A stretch of DNA of 64,000 nucleotides from Dugong dugon (lineage: Eukaryota > Chordata > Mammalia > Sirenia > Dugongidae). Below, piece by piece: positions 23,125 to 35,277 of the stretch. The notes beneath the pieces were generated by a model. The model made no database searches and was not told the origin of the DNA. It worked only from the letters and a program-made list of their open reading frames with translations. Made by a program: the position numbers and the translations under genes. Each line of letters opens with the position of its first letter. Position 1 is the stretch's first letter. Location: positions 91,843,234 to 91,907,233 of the forward strand of contig CM057462.1 in assembly GCA_030035585.1 (NCBI GenBank), read 5' to 3'.

Positions 23125-23725
23125 TCAATGTTTCACTTTTAACGTTAGTAAATATTTAACGGCAAAGTAAAACAGGGTGACAAAGCTGAGTCTATGTGAA
23201 ATCCAAGACATCCTTTCTCCGGTATTTTCGAAGCATGTAGGACGTGGAGCAGATAATCCAGCAGTAATGGCAGCTCCTCTCTGAAGTAAAAACTTGTCAG
23301 GAACAAAACATAATTCAACTGCACTCTTCTTTTCTGAAAAGGTTGCTTGTGGAATATCCATCTTAAAGTCATTTCTATTTCTTAAGAGCTATTAGTGTCT
23401 GGCTCTTGGCTTCATTAAGACTCTCTTTTGCAATATATTCTTGTATTTTAGACTGCATTCCACTTCTCAGCTCTACAGCGCACATTACAATTCCTCGGCT
23501 CTTGAGGGAGACGTCAGCCACGCCCCCCAATGCCTGCCTTGCAAGGGCAAGGTAGCAATCGTGGAGAGTAAAGCGCATTTATTGGCACAAAGTCGGAAAC
23601 ATTTTTAAAACCCTAGAGGTTAAAAGGAGTTTGGTCAAGCCTCTGAGACAGAGCGCTACATCATTTAGCTGACACTAATATTACCATGCTCCCGTTAGGA
23701 GGGCATCCGTCTCCCAGCCCGTTAA
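23125..23725 (-). other. Locally CpG-richer segment with small open frames
   Basis: In an AT-rich region this stretch has a cluster of CpGs (about 7 in 23,465-23,595). It contains GACGTCAG (a near-consensus CRE site) and CCACGCCCCCC (a KLF/Sp1-type box) at about 23,510-23,530. On the minus strand two adjacent frames are open: 23,375-23,578 (67 codons, beginning MRFTLHDCYLALARQALGG) and, in another frame, 23,125-23,361 (78 codons, hydrophobic C-terminus FVTLFYFAVKYLLTL). A stop and frame change separate them. I do not recognise either product. It could be a small promoter, a decayed gene copy or an exon. There is no poly(A) tail in the orientation a processed pseudogene would need. Confidence 0.25.
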
Positions 23726-24334
23726 TCTCACCCAATGTTCTGGTGGAACTAAAGAAGCTAGAAGTTTTGAGAATCCCCACTGTCAGACCTCAATGTTGCC
23801 TAAGCAAGCATTAAGAGATTATGGTAATAACAGGTGTGCTTACACCAAATAAAAGTTTCATTAATCAAGCCATATTGAGATAAGCCTGTCACTGGACAAA
23901 GGAGACCAGAAATCAAATGCTGTGAAAGTTCTGACAGATTGTTAAATAGAAACCCGTTAAAATAGAATTTAATTTACTGTGATATTATAGATATTTATGC
24001 ATGAATAGGCAAGTGCAGATTGAGTTCAGAGGTCAGCTCTGGTATTTGAAAAATAAAAGCACAGGATGAAACAAAAGGTGACAGTTACCTTTGTCTGAAA
24101 TTAGGGTTCATTAGACTAAATGGGAAGGTTCTAACTGATTCATATAGGGAACTGAAGTGCAGCATGTGATGTGGTATGCAATACTGGATAACAGGCAAAT
24201 CCAATTAAGCGATCTTCATTCTGTTAAAGACTTGTCTACGAACTTTAAAAAAAAAAAAAAAAAAATTCAAGGACTAGCCACAGAATAGCTCAGGTGGCTC
24301 GTTGTCCATGGTGGTCTTTCATATACCAGCATGA

Positions 24335-24575
24335 AGCAGCATTATGGTTATGAGTGCTAGATTCTGGACTCAGACAGACCTCGGTTCAAATCACAGCTCT
24401 GCTACTTAGTTGTAAGACTTCTGGCAAATTACCTTTTTTAGCCTCAGTATCCTAATGAGTAAAACAGGGATACTACCAGTAGCTACGTCTTAGGGCTGCT
24501 GTGAGGACTGAGATCAAGTTTGTAAAGCGTTTACCACAGTGGCTGGCAGTACTCAACAAACAGCAATTATTATTA
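24335..24575 (+). repeat. MIR SINE
   Basis: Forward MIR: 'tagattctggactcagacag', 'tcggttcaaatcacagctct', 'gctacttagttgtaagactt' and 'ggctgctgtgaggactga' (slightly changed), then 'gtaaagcgtttaccacagtg'. Confidence 0.8.
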
Positions 24576-24665
24576 ATTCTTCCTTTTCCTTCTTTCTCTC
24601 TCCTCTCTTCTTCCAGTCCCTTTCTTTTTGTCTTTTGTCCTCTCTTCCTTTTTTTCCCCTGCCTA
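24576..24665. repeat. Pyrimidine-rich low-complexity tract
   Basis: Long C/T run of TTCC, TTTCT and CTCTT units on the plus strand. The open frames across it are compositional artefacts. Confidence 0.8.
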
Positions 24666-24669
24666 TCCC

Positions 24670-25870
24670 ACAGGACCAGCCACTGACAACCAGTAGCACC
24701 TTCAGGCATTCCGTAGCCCCTTTGGATTGAAGGGCCTGCTGACCCGTGGTTTGTGAGCAGAGTTCAAAATGAAGTTATGAAAGGCCTGTTCATTCATACT
24801 GCCTCATTCATGAAAGACTGTTGGAAGTTCCCTGGACTCCATAATGTCTGAAACTTGCTTGTTTGAACTAACAGAATTAAGTTCCAGATTCTACTAAATT
24901 GATCCACAGGTACAATCTTTCCTTAAAGTTAAATCAGCACTTTTTTCTTACTAAGTGGGAGCTAGAAATACGTGCGACAAATCACTAAGAAGAATTGTTT
25001 AATAAATTCTTTTTTAAGAATCCCATACCCCAAATGTTTTATTTTTACAGTTTGACATTACGAATTGCAGTCTCCTAACACGTGTTTCTAACACTTCTGC
25101 ACTTCTTGGGTTTTGTTCTATATTTTAATGTTTCTGTTTCTTAGTTTCTCTTTCCCATTTCATGTATGCTGGCTGAAAGAAAAATGAAGTTCTCAAGAAA
25201 AATAAAAAGTTAGAATAATATCTCAGTGGCTAATGGCTGTTGAATGGGGTCTTTATAGAAAAACAAACACTGTGTTACTAATATGTATAAAGGTAATAAG
25301 TAGGCAGACAACATACTATCCTGTTACTACCATTCTCAGATCTCTAGGAAACAGCCAAGACAGATTCAAAAAGATACAAAGTGGCTGTGTGTCCTTGAGA
25401 AAGTCATTTGTTTTGACTGAACACTCATGCTGGATTAGGTGCTTCTCCTCTCCACTCCACCTATACCCTGCAAATATCTGTATCAGAACTCTTCCTACAT
25501 TACTGAAATTATCTGTCCTCACCATTAACCTATAAACTATTCACAGGCAGAGAGGGTATCTTATTTACCATTGTATCCCCTCGCCAGTAATGGTGTTCTT
25601 ACAAATGTTCACTGAATTGATAAAAAATATTCATATCTTGGCCTGAGTTAAATCATTACCTGAAATTCCCTGTCGGTTTATGAATTGAAAGTGGCATAAT
25701 TGACCTGTGTATAAAGGTCAAATGACTCAGACCACCTGCAATGAATTAAATGCCGTAACAGTAGCTTTCAGAAAACTTCTCCCTAAATAAAATTTTTTCA
25801 AATCATAATTCTCTTTTTTGAATTTGTGGGTGTCATTTTAGACTTAGTCTTGTATTTTAATAAAGGCATA
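24670..25870. other. Mostly unassigned; L2-like end at 25,500-25,625
   Basis: No gene seen. 'aaactattcacaggcagag', 'tatcttatttaccattgtat' and 'aatgttcactgaattg' around 25,535-25,625 look like the 3' end of an L2 LINE; the rest is unassigned. Confidence 0.4.
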
Positions 25871-25884
25871 TTTCAAAGAGAAAT

Positions 25885-26035
25885 GGGAAAAGAAGCATGT
25901 TTCAATTCTTAGCTACCGACCCCTCTCCAATAAACAAATCATTTTAATTTTTCTGTGCCTCATTTTCCTGTTTAGTAAAATGAAAATACTGAATACAGGC
26001 GAAGTATAAATAGAGTATTTGCTTTTAAGAGTCAA
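25885..26035 (+). repeat. MIR-like core
   Basis: 'tttctgtgcctcattttcct' and 'gtttagtaaaatgaaaatac' are a degraded forward MIR core. Confidence 0.5.
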
Positions 26036-26112
26036 CTCTCATAATAAAACAGTTGCATTTATTATTATCATAACTACTTGTAAATTAACAATGTTCAACT
26101 TTTGTCTTCTCA

Positions 26113-26535
26113 ATTATATTAGTATCTATTGTTGTGTAACAAATTACACTAAATTTAGCAGCTTAAAACCACAAGCATTTGTTGTCTCATACAGTTTCTG
26201 CGGTCAGGAATCCTAAAGCGGCTTAACTGGGTGGTGGTGGCTCAGGGTCTCTCATGAAGTTGCAGACAAGTGATCAGCTGGTACTGCAGTCACTTGAAAG
26301 TTTGATCAGAGCTACAGGATCTGCTTCCAAGACAGCTCACTTACATGGTTATTGGCAGAAGGCCAGAGTTGCTTGCTGGTTTTTGACAGAAGGCCTCAGT
26401 TCTTGCCACACGGGCCTCTCACATCTGAATTTATATCAGGCCTTTACCACCTCCAAAAACCACACTGGTGGAAAATACTCTGTAATATTCACTGTGGGAA
26501 GCTCAACAAAAATGAAAATATTCAGCCAATAAGGT
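26113..26535 (-). mobile_element. MaLR-type LTR, reverse orientation
   Basis: Plus strand: 'gttgtgtaacaaattacact', 'agcagcttaaaaccacaagc', 'cagtttctgcggtcaggaat', 'ggctcagggtctctcatgaa' and 'atctgcttccaagacagctc'. This is the reversed 3' half of a MaLR (MLT1-group) LTR, related to the copy at 53,440. No internal viral genes. Confidence 0.65.
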
Positions 26536-26934
26536 GTTTTGCTTTTTTTTTTTTTAAATTATTCTGTGACCAATGGAAGGAAACTGGAGATAAACTTAGG
26601 TACATAGATACAAAAATCAATTTTTTAAAAAAATGGTTTTAACAAAAAACAATTGCTTACAGAGATAGACAGGAAGATGTCTTTCCCCCAGAGGATTCAC
26701 TCTTCACAAAATTGGCAGCATGATGAAAGGCAAAGGAGTATAAGTCCATGGCAGTAGAAGAAATGATACTCTCATCAGTTGGTGACCAATTTTCCTCAGA
26801 AGAGGCACAGACACAGCTAAGTCAGGCCAAAAGTTATGAATGTCTCTGAATTCCCACGGGAAAAGAATGCAGTGTGAAGAAAGGCGTCTCATCTATTGGC
26901 ATAGACCAACTTGAAGAAGAAAGGGAAGCCCTTT

Positions 26935-27075
26935 AGCAGTTTCCCAATAAAGAGAGAAAGAAGGAAAGTAAGAAAAGGAAGGGAAAAGATAAAGGTAAGG
27001 AGGAAAAAGGTTAGAGAAAGAAAATACCAAATACAAAATTGAAAGAAAACAGAGGGACAAAAAGGAGAAAGGTTG
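26935..27075. repeat. Purine-rich low-complexity tract
   Basis: A/G-rich stretch of GAAAG, AGGAA and GGAAAA units. The minus open frame at 26,889-27,143 (Phe/Leu rich) follows from this composition. Confidence 0.75.
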
Positions 27076-27139
27076 CCCAGGATTAAGAAATTCATCAAAG
27101 GATCCCAGATTATCTTGTTCAGTAAGGTACCCCCACCTA

Positions 27140-27335
27140 CCACTTAGGTACCTACCACAGTGCCTGGTACATAGCAGGCACTCAAGATATGTTAAATGAA
27201 TGAAAGATTAAGGATAAAGCAACCAACAAAAAGGGATACACCTCAGAGAGTTACTGTGAGGATTAAAAGAGATAATTCATAAGAAGCACTTAGTACAGTG
27301 CCCGACACCTAGAAAACACTCAATAAATTGTAGTT
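27140..27335 (+). repeat. Two MIR 3' ends in a row
   Basis: 'cacagtgcctggtacatagc' plus 'aggcactcaagatatgttaa' (to about 27,205) and then 'gttactgtgaggattaaaag', 'agcacttagtacagtgcccg' and 'actcaataaattgtag' are two forward MIR ends. Confidence 0.7.
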
Positions 27336-27805
27336 CTTTCTTGTTACTACCATTGTTAGTATTTTTTTTATTATTATTGACTGCAACAATGATAAAAAAT
27401 CCTTAGCTGAATTAAGACAAAAAAGAAACCACACAAAAAAAATTTTGAAAAAGGTAAGCTATTCATTTGCCTATAGCTGTGCACTAACTCCAGCCAACAA
27501 TCTCACAACTGGACAATGGATCTGAGCAAGGTAAAGAACCATAGGTGGATTAGTACAAATCTATTGCGTCTCTGGAAATAAAGAATGAAAATACAGATGC
27601 TGCTGCTACGTATCTTATCATTTTTTCTTACTTTCTCCTGTGTATTAATAATCTGTCCCAGTTAAACACCTCATAAGTATTTTGGGATCTCATGTTAAGA
27701 AAAGAAAAATAGTAATGTTTTTATTTATACAACATTTCAAAAAAAATTTGATGGTTCAAAAAAGTTACCGAACACTTATGTATTGGGCACTATGATAAAA
27801 GGCAC

Positions 27806-28037
27806 TTTATTTAGCCATTAAAAAAAAAAAAAAAACCAAAGCCCATTGCCTTCAAGTTGATTCTGACTCACAGCAACCCTACAAGACAAGGGTAGAACTG
27901 CCTCAGGGGTCTCTAAGGCTGTAATCTTTACAGAAGCAGACTGCCACATCTTTCTCCCATGGGTTCAAACCATCAACCTTTCTGATAGCAGCCGAGCACC
28001 GAACCATTGTGCCACCAGGGCTCCTTTATTTAGCCAT
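27806..28037 (-). repeat. AfroSINE with 13-base target-site duplication
   Basis: A full reversed SINE of the subtype with the AAAGATGTGGCAGTCTGC middle. Plus strand: 'ccattgccttcaagttgatt', 'ctttacagaagcagactgcc', 'ttgtgccaccagggctcc'. The duplicated target TTTATTTAGCCAT lies at 27,806-27,818 and 28,025-28,037 and is identical, so this is a clear retroposition event. Confidence 0.95.
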
Positions 28038-29200
28038 AGAAACCACATATTCATCTCTGTTATTTCTTAGAATTCTACTGATATCTCAGAATTAACACAA
28101 AATTGTCAAGAAAAGGCAACTGAGGAAAAAAAAAAACATTTAAACATTTTCAAGTACTTTTATCCTTCTGCAGAATTTGAAATTTGAAATTCTGGTTCTT
28201 TTGGTTAAATAGTGACACAAGATCAAACTGCATTACAGTTTGAAAACTCGGTTCGTTCCCTTTCCACAGATTATTTTAGATCTTGGTCTAACACAACTAT
28301 CCCTTTAGGACCAGTCAAACTGCCAGTAACTGTTCAGTGACCACAGTTGTTTCAGCTCTGACACAGGAATGACCACGGTTCTAGGTTAGCTTTCATTTCA
28401 TCCAGAAATGAAGACACAATAACAAAAGTGGGGCTACACACACACACACACACACAGAATCACAAATGCCCTATCAGTTTTAGAGAGGAAATAGAATAAC
28501 ATCCATTTCAATATCACATAAAAACTCAGATTAAAAGTATCATCTATTACTTTTTCCTCACCATTCTTCTCTCGTAAGAACACGAAAAAGATCACTTCCA
28601 CAGAGCATTTTAATCAGATATGCCTTTGTTTAAATTAATTATATCCTTAAGCAAAAATAATCAAAACAGATAGCCTTGTTAATAAATCATGGGATATTTT
28701 TCAAAATTTTTATCTTGAGGTAAATAAATACTTTAGAAATAAGACTGATTAATTTTTCTTAATGAAATGAATTTGAAATTATCCATTTTTACGCCCACTT
28801 AAAAGTTCATTGTTTTAACAGAGAAACTGTAAACACGTTTTAAAAATAAGCTACAATTATAAAGAATTAAATTGAAATTTATCTGTAGAATGTAAAAATA
28901 AAATACATGTCAACTGAGTCAGGCATCAAATATTTATACATACTGTTCTGTGCTAATCTGCATGCTAACTGGAGAAAGATAAAAGTGAGGTGAAACATTA
29001 AAGGTTATAAAATACAAGACAGTATACAGTCAAGCAATAAGTTTTGAGTTGTTCACATTTTATCAAAATTAGAGCTAATTTTTCAATTAGCCGATATTAC
29101 AGTCTAAGAAAGGGCCAAAAAATTACTTTTTAAATTTATTTTAGTAATTTTTCTTATGTGGTTTTGGGTTCTAATCTACAGCTTCTCAATCAGCATAAAT
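28038..29200. other. AT-rich low-repeat DNA, no gene seen
   Basis: No gene or repeat family recognised except a short CA microsatellite at about 28,436-28,457. Open frames are short. Confidence 0.4.
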
Positions 29201-29204
29201 TAAT

Positions 29205-29340
29205 AATTATAATAGCTAACATTTATTGAACACTTATGTATCAAGCACTATGCTAAGCCTTTATATATATTATCTCATTTAATCATAAAAAGTCAATGAG
29301 GTAAATAAGTTATTCATCCCACACTATACATGAGGACACC
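29205..29340 (-). repeat. MIR SINE fragment
   Basis: 'taatagctaacatttattg', 'atcaagcactatgctaagcc' and 'tatctcatttaatcataaaa' are the backward MIR 3' end. Confidence 0.65.
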
Positions 29341-29989
29341 ACAACCTCTGACAATACAATGATCAAAGATATCTAAAAGCAAATGACCACTGCAAGGATC
29401 TAGACAAGCTGGAAGAAATAAGACAACAATTATTTTTAAAGTATGGCTGAATGGAAAAAAAAAAAAAAACTAGAAAAGAAATCTTAAATCTAAACCTAAA
29501 AATGAAGAAGTTGCTGAACCATAAGCAGAGTGGAGCTCCAATTGCCTTGGGGGAGTATTGCTTTTTGTAACCTAAACACTTAGGTTTTAATATTCATGTA
29601 GCAAAAAAAGGTGAGGCTTGGATGTGCCTGAAAAACTGAGCATCCTTGATAAAGCCAAGATCCTCAAATGGTTGCTCTCTCTGTGAAAGGATGAACTAGA
29701 AATGTGCTTACCAGGACAAAATAAAAAGAAGTTTCTCTGCCCCTGTTGGGCTCTAAGCTGAAGAAAAAAAAAATCCCCCCAAATTCAAAAACTTTATTGT
29801 GCCTCCTGCAAATTTGGGGTTAATGTTAACATAATATGCATGGTTCAGAAGCTCTCAACCTGAGAAGTTACCATAAAGATTCATCTATAGTTGGTGATCT
29901 CCCTGAAGCTACTGGTAGAAGCAAATGCTAAACTACTCTGGGGAGACTCTCTCATAACTAGGCCACAATGAATTCTCAGCAAAAAAAGT

Positions 29990-30457
29990 AAGCCCCAAAG
30001 ATAAGCTCACAATAAAATACATGAGGAAACAATTCATAATGAGTAAGAATCTACATCCAAAACTTCAAAATGATAAAACAACATTCTGAAAGAGAATACT
30101 GAAACAGAAATAAAACCCTAAAAAAAAGGAAGTACTATAAAAAGAGTAAGTTGATCAGGGAGGGAAAAAAATGAGCACTTCCAAAAGTGAAAAATTAAAT
30201 ACTTGAAAGTTAAAACTTTATTTAAAGGATCCATTCCAGTGAATGGTTTGAATAGAAGATTAAACCAGCTGAAAAAACAATTAGAGAACTGGAAAATAAA
30301 TCTGAAGAATGAAACACAAAGAGCTAAAAATGGGAAAATACAAACGACACAGTAAGAGATATGGAGTTCAGAATTAAAAGCTCCAAAATATTACTGATAG
30401 GAGTTTCACAGGAAAGGAATAGACAGATGAGGAGAAAGACAATACCTAAAGGATAAT
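29990..30457 (+). mobile_element. Ancient L1/HAL1-like ORF1-region remnant
   Basis: Segments such as 'aactggaaaataaatctgaa', 'gaatgaaacacaaagagcta', 'agagatatggagttcagaat' and 'gagtttcacaggaaaggaat' follow the order of the coiled-coil to C-terminal part of old L1 ORF1. No open frame is left. Confidence 0.5.
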
Positions 30458-30703
30458 GGTTACAAAAAGGGTGAAATCACTTTGGAAAACAATTTGGCAG
30501 TTCCTCAAAAAGTGAAATGTGGAGTTTCCATATGACTCAACAATTCCATTCCTAGGTATACATCTAAAAGAACTGAAAATACATGTCCCCACAAAAACTT
30601 GTACACAAATATTCATAGTAGCATTATGCATACAGCCCAAAACTGGAAACAACCTAAATGCCCATCAACTGATGAATGGATAATCAAAATACGGTCTATC
30701 CAT

Positions 30704-33670
30704 ACAAAGGAATATTTTGTTGTTGTTAGGTGCAGGCGAGTTGGCTCCAACTCATAGCAACCCTATATATAACAGAATGAAACACTGCCCAATCCTGTGC
30801 CATCCTCACAATCATCGCTATGTTTGAGCCCATTGTTGCAGCCATGGGGTCAAACCATTTTGCTGAGGGTCTTCCTCTTTTTTGCTGACCTTCTACTTTA
30901 CCAAGCATGATGTCCGTCTCCAGGGACTGGTCCCTCCTGATAACATGTCCTGAGTAAATGAGACAAAGTCTTATCATCCTTGCTTCTAAGAAGCATTCTG
31001 GCTGTACTTCTTCCAAGACAGATGTTTGTTATCTTGGCAGTCCATGCTATATTCAATATTCTTCACTACCACTATAATTCATAATTGGGGAAGAGTTGTC
31101 TCCTCAAAATAGTCAATCTTAACGACACAGATGGAGTAAAGCTTTCAGGACCTACATTTGCTGATGTAGCATGACTCAAAATGAGAAGAAACAGCTACAA
31201 ACACCCATTAATAATCAGAACACAGAATGTACCAAGTATGGATCTAGGAAAATTGGAAATAGTAAAAAATGAAACGGAACGCATAAAGATTGATATCCTA
31301 GGCATTAGTGAGCTGAAATGCACTGTTATTGGCCATTTTGATTCTGACAATCATATGGCCTACTATGCTGGGAATGACAAAGTGAAGAAGAACAACATCT
31401 CATTCATCGTCAAAAAGAACATTTCAAGATCTATCCTGAAATACAACGATGTCAGTGATGGGATAATATTCAAACATCTACAAGGAAGACCAGCTAATAT
31501 GACTTCTACTGAAATTTACACACCAATCACTAATACCAAAGATGAAGAAACTAAAGATTTTTACCAACTTCTGCAGTCTGAAATAGATCGAACATGCAAT
31601 CAAGATGCATTGATAATTACTGGTGTTTGGAATACAAAAGTTGCAAACAAAGAAGGACTGGTAGTTGGAAAATATGGTCTTGGTAATAGAAACGATGCCC
31701 AAGATCACGTGATAGAATTTTGCAAGACCAATGACTTATTCACTGGAAATACCTTTTTTCAACAACATAAACGGCGAACATACGAGATAGAATACACAAG
31801 AATCAAACTGACTACGTCTGTGGAAAGAGACAATGCAGAAGCTAAATGCCATCAGTCAGAGCAAGGCCAGGGGCAAACTGCGGAACAGACCATCAAGAGT
31901 TCATATGCAAGTTCAAGTTGAGGCTGAAGAAGATTAAAACAAGTCCAAGAGAGCCAAAGTACATCCTTGAGTACAGCCCACCTGAATTTAGAGACATCTT
32001 AAGAACAGATTTCACGCACTGAACACTAATGACCGAAGACCAGACGAGTTATGGGATAACATCAAGGCATCAAGGGCATAATACATGAAGAAAGCAAAAG
32101 GTCATTAAAAAGACAGAAAGAAAAGACCAAAATGGATGTCAGAAAAGACTCTGAAACTTGCTCTTTAATGTAGAATAGCTAAAGCAAATGGAAGAAATGA
32201 TGAAGTAAAAGAGCTAAACAGATTTCAAAGGGCAACTCGAGAAAACAAAGTAAAGTATTATAATGAAATGTGCAAAGACCTGGCGTTAGAAAACCATAAG
32301 GGAAGAACACGTTTGCATTTCTCAAGCTGAAATGACTGAAGAAAAAAACTCAGGCCTCAAGTTGCAATACAGAAGCATTCTACGGGCAAAATATTGAACA
32401 ACGCAGGAAGCATCAAAAGAAGATAGAAGGAATCCACAGAGTCACTGTACCAAAAAGAACTGGTCGACGTTCAACCATTTCAGGAAGTATCATATGATCT
32501 ACAACGGAAGGAAGAAATCCAAGCTGCACTTGAGGCACCGGTGAAAAACAAATTTTCAGGAATTGACAGAATACCGATTGAGATGTTTCAACAAACAGAT
32601 CCAACACTGGAAACATTCACTTATCTATGCCAAGAAATAGGGAAGACAGGTACCTGGCCAACCAACTGAAAAAGATCTATATATGTGCCTATTCCAAAGA
32701 AAGGTAATCTAACTGAATGTAGAAATTATTGAACAATATCATTAATGTTACACACAAGTAAAATTATGCTGAAGATTATTCAAAAATGGTTGCAGCAGTA
32801 TATCAACAGGGAACTGCCAGAATTTCAAGCTGGATTCAGAAGAGGATGTGGAATGAGGGCTATCACTGCTAATATCAGATGGATCTTGGCTGAAAGCAGA
32901 GAATACAAGAAAGATGTTTACCTCTGTGTTAATGCCACAAAGCCATTTGACTGTGTGGATCATAACAAAAAGTATGGATAACATTGTGAAGAATGGGAAT
33001 TCCAGAACACTTAATTGTGCTCACGTGGGGCCTGTACATAGACCAAGAGGCAGTTGTTCAAACAGAACAAGAGGATACTGCATGGTTTAAAATCAGAAAA
33101 GGTGTGCCTCAGGGTTGTATCCTTTCACCATACTTATTCAGTCTGTATGCTGAGCAAAGAATCTGAGAAGCTGGACTGTCTGAAAAAGAACATGGCATCA
33201 GGATTGAAGAAGACTCACTAACAACCTGTGATATGCAGATGACACAACCTTGCTTGCTGAAAGTGAAGAGGATTTGAAGCACTTACTGATGAAGATCAAA
33301 GACTACAGTCTTCAGTATGGATTACACCTCAACATAAAGAAAACAAAAATCCTCACAACTGGACCAATAAGCAACATCATGATAAATGAAGAAAATGTTG
33401 AAGTTTTCAAGGATTTCATTTTACTTGGATTCATAATCAACATCCATGGAAGCAGAGTCTAGAAATCAAAAGGTGTATTTCACTGGGCAAATCTGCTGCA
33501 AGAGACCTCTTCAAAGTGTTAAAAAGCCAAGATGTCACCTTGAGGACTAAGCTGCGCCTGACCCAAGCCATGGTATTTTCAATCACCTCATATAGACGCA
33601 AAAGCTAGACAATGAATAAGGAAGACCTAAGAAGAATTAACGCATTTGAATTATGGTATAATGGAACATT
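30704..33670 (-). mobile_element. Near full-length RTE LINE with inverted 5' part (twin priming)
   Basis: The element's 3' end lies on the minus strand at 30,717-31,081. The rest of the element (5' part to late RT) lies on the plus strand at about 31,082-33,656. The two parts meet in element coordinates: the plus part ends in GCATTTGAATTATGG (33,642-33,656) and the minus part begins at the matching GAATTATAG (31,081 backwards). A diverged 13-base target-site duplication, ACAAAGGAATATT (30,704-30,716) and ATAATGGAACATT (33,658-33,670, 10 of 13 match), encloses both. This is the pattern expected from one minus-strand insertion with a 5' inversion, not from two insertions. Confidence 0.85.
31100..33656 (+). 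pseudogene. RTE protein remnant: endonuclease and reverse transcriptase
   Basis: RTE LINEs encode one protein with an AP-type endonuclease followed by a reverse transcriptase. Frame 31,181-31,921 shows endonuclease features: RTQNVPSM, ILGISELK (catalytic Glu kept) and ITGVWNTKVANKEG, where family members have Asp in place of the Val before WN, a likely inactivating change. The reading then breaks into several frames. RT pieces are visible at 32,745-32,981 (FQAGFRRGCGMRAI, ILAESREYKKDVYLC, PFDCVDHNK; the first catalytic Asp position reads Asn), 33,100-33,165 (KGVPQGC-like) and at 33,232-33,243, where the codons for YADD are kept at nucleotide level, followed by 33,250-33,462 (LLMKIKDYSLQYGLHLNIKK). 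Many stops and shifts make this a dead copy. It forms the inverted 5' part of the element in the previous entry. Confidence 0.92.
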
Positions 33671-34029
33671 ATTCAGCCATAAAAAAGAATGAAGTTCTGA
33701 TACATGGATAAGCCTTAAAAACATTACACTAAGTGAAAGAAGCCAGATACACAAGGCCACATACTGTATGATTCCATTTCTATGGAATGTCTAGAATAGG
33801 CAAATCCACAGGGACAGAAAGTAGATTAGCGTTTGCTAGAAGCTGGGGAAGGGAGGTATGGGGAGTGACTGCTAATGAGTTTGGAGTTACTAAAACGTTC
33901 TAGAATTAGACAGTGGTGATGACTGCACAACTCTGTGAACACACTAAAAACCACTGAATTGTACACTTTGAATGGTGAATTTTATGGTACATGAATTATA
34001 TCTCAAAAGAAAATTTTTAATATAATGCT

Positions 34030-34820
34030 GAAAATTTTCCATAATTAATTCAAGACATAACAAGTTCCAAATAGGACCAATGAAATTAAAGACACGCTTG
34101 ACACAATGTAAGAAACCACAGAATATCAAAGATAAAGACAAATACCTTAAGAACAGTCAGAGAAAAAATACAGATTACACATAAAGGAACAATAATTACA
34201 CTGTAAACAAACTTTACAATAGCAGTTATAAAAGCCAGAAAACAATAGAAAAGTATCTTCAAAAGGTCAAGAAAAAATATCTATGTACACAGAATTCTAT
34301 ACTCAGTTAAATTATGATTTAAGAATGAGAGCAAAGTGAGACATTTTCATTAGACAAAGACTGAGGGTATTTATTTCAAATAAATCCTCACTTAAATAAT
34401 TGTTTAATATATATTACAGAAAGAAGAAAATTGAATCTAAAACTTTTGAGTGGAATGCAAAGAAACAATGATGGGCAAGAAACTGGTAAATATGTGGGTA
34501 AAACAAAATAGGAACTGACTGTATAAAGCAAAAAATAACAATGTCTAATTTACAGTCAAAGTGGATTTTAAATACATGGCAATAATAACATGTATAATGG
34601 AAGGAATGACTGAAGTTAAAGTGTTTATGGTCCCTGTATTACTCAAAAGGGAGTTAGAGATATTGATTAACTTTAACATTATTAAGTCAAATGTGCATGT
34701 TTATAATTTAAAGGTGTATCATAATGAGAAGAATTAGCAATGGCATTAAAAGAGTTATTATGATCACACTTTATACGTTCAAAAAGCTGGATTAAAGATT
34801 AAACATGTTAAAAAGGTTTT
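34030..34820 (+). mobile_element. Ancient L1M-type remnant
   Basis: 'aagccagaaaacaatagaa', 'acacagaattctatactcag' and 'aactggtaaatatgtgggta' are known from the ORF1-ORF2 spacer of old L1M/HAL1-like elements. Heavily decayed. Confidence 0.45.
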
Positions 34821-35052
34821 TTTTAAATCAAACTTCTAGAGATGAAAACTGCAATATCTGAAATGAAAAACACATTGTACGGGATTAACAGTGGGTCAGA
34901 CACTGCTGAAGATAAGAGATTGAAGACATAGCAATAGAAAATATCCAAAAATAAACACAGAGAGAAAAAATACTCAAAAGTAAGAAGGAGGGGAGGGGAA
35001 GAAGGCAGGAAGAAAGAAGCATTAATGATCTGTGAACCAACTTTAAGTGGTC

Positions 35053-35277
35053 TAATATACCTATAAGGAGTCCTGGTCATGTAGTGGTTAAGCGCTTGGC
35101 TGCTAACTAAAGATTGGCAGTTTGAACCCACCAGCCACTCTGTGGGAGAAAGATGTGGTAGTCTGCCTCCATGAAGATTTATAGACTTGGAAATCGTATA
35201 GGACAGTTCTACTCTGTCTTATAGGGCTGCTATGAGTTGGCATTGACTCAATGGCAGTGGGTTTTAATATATCTACA
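35053..35277 (+). repeat. AfroSINE with target-site duplication
   Basis: Full SINE starting 'aaggagtcctggtcatgtag' with 'ggttaagcgcttggctgcta', 'ggcagtttgaacccaccagc', 'gggagaaagatgtggtagtc' and tail 'gctatgagttggcattgac'. TAATATACCTATA (35,053-35,065) and TAATATATCTACA (35,265-35,277) are the duplicated target with two differences. Confidence 0.92.

Larger units (their letters stand above)
30458..34018 (+). mobile_element. L1ME-like 3' end, split by a 2.9 kb RTE
   Basis: The end of an old L1 ORF2 and its 3' UTR. Left part 30,458-30,716: 'actttggaaaacaatttggc', 'gcattatgcatacagcccaa', 'cccatcaactgatgaatgga'. Right part 33,657-34,018: 'cattattcagccataaaaaa', 'actaagtgaaagaagccaga', 'tgtatgattccatttctatg', 'aaccactgaattgtacactt'. 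The break lies within a conserved GGAATATTATTCAGCC-type motif. No ORF is intact. Confidence 0.85.
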
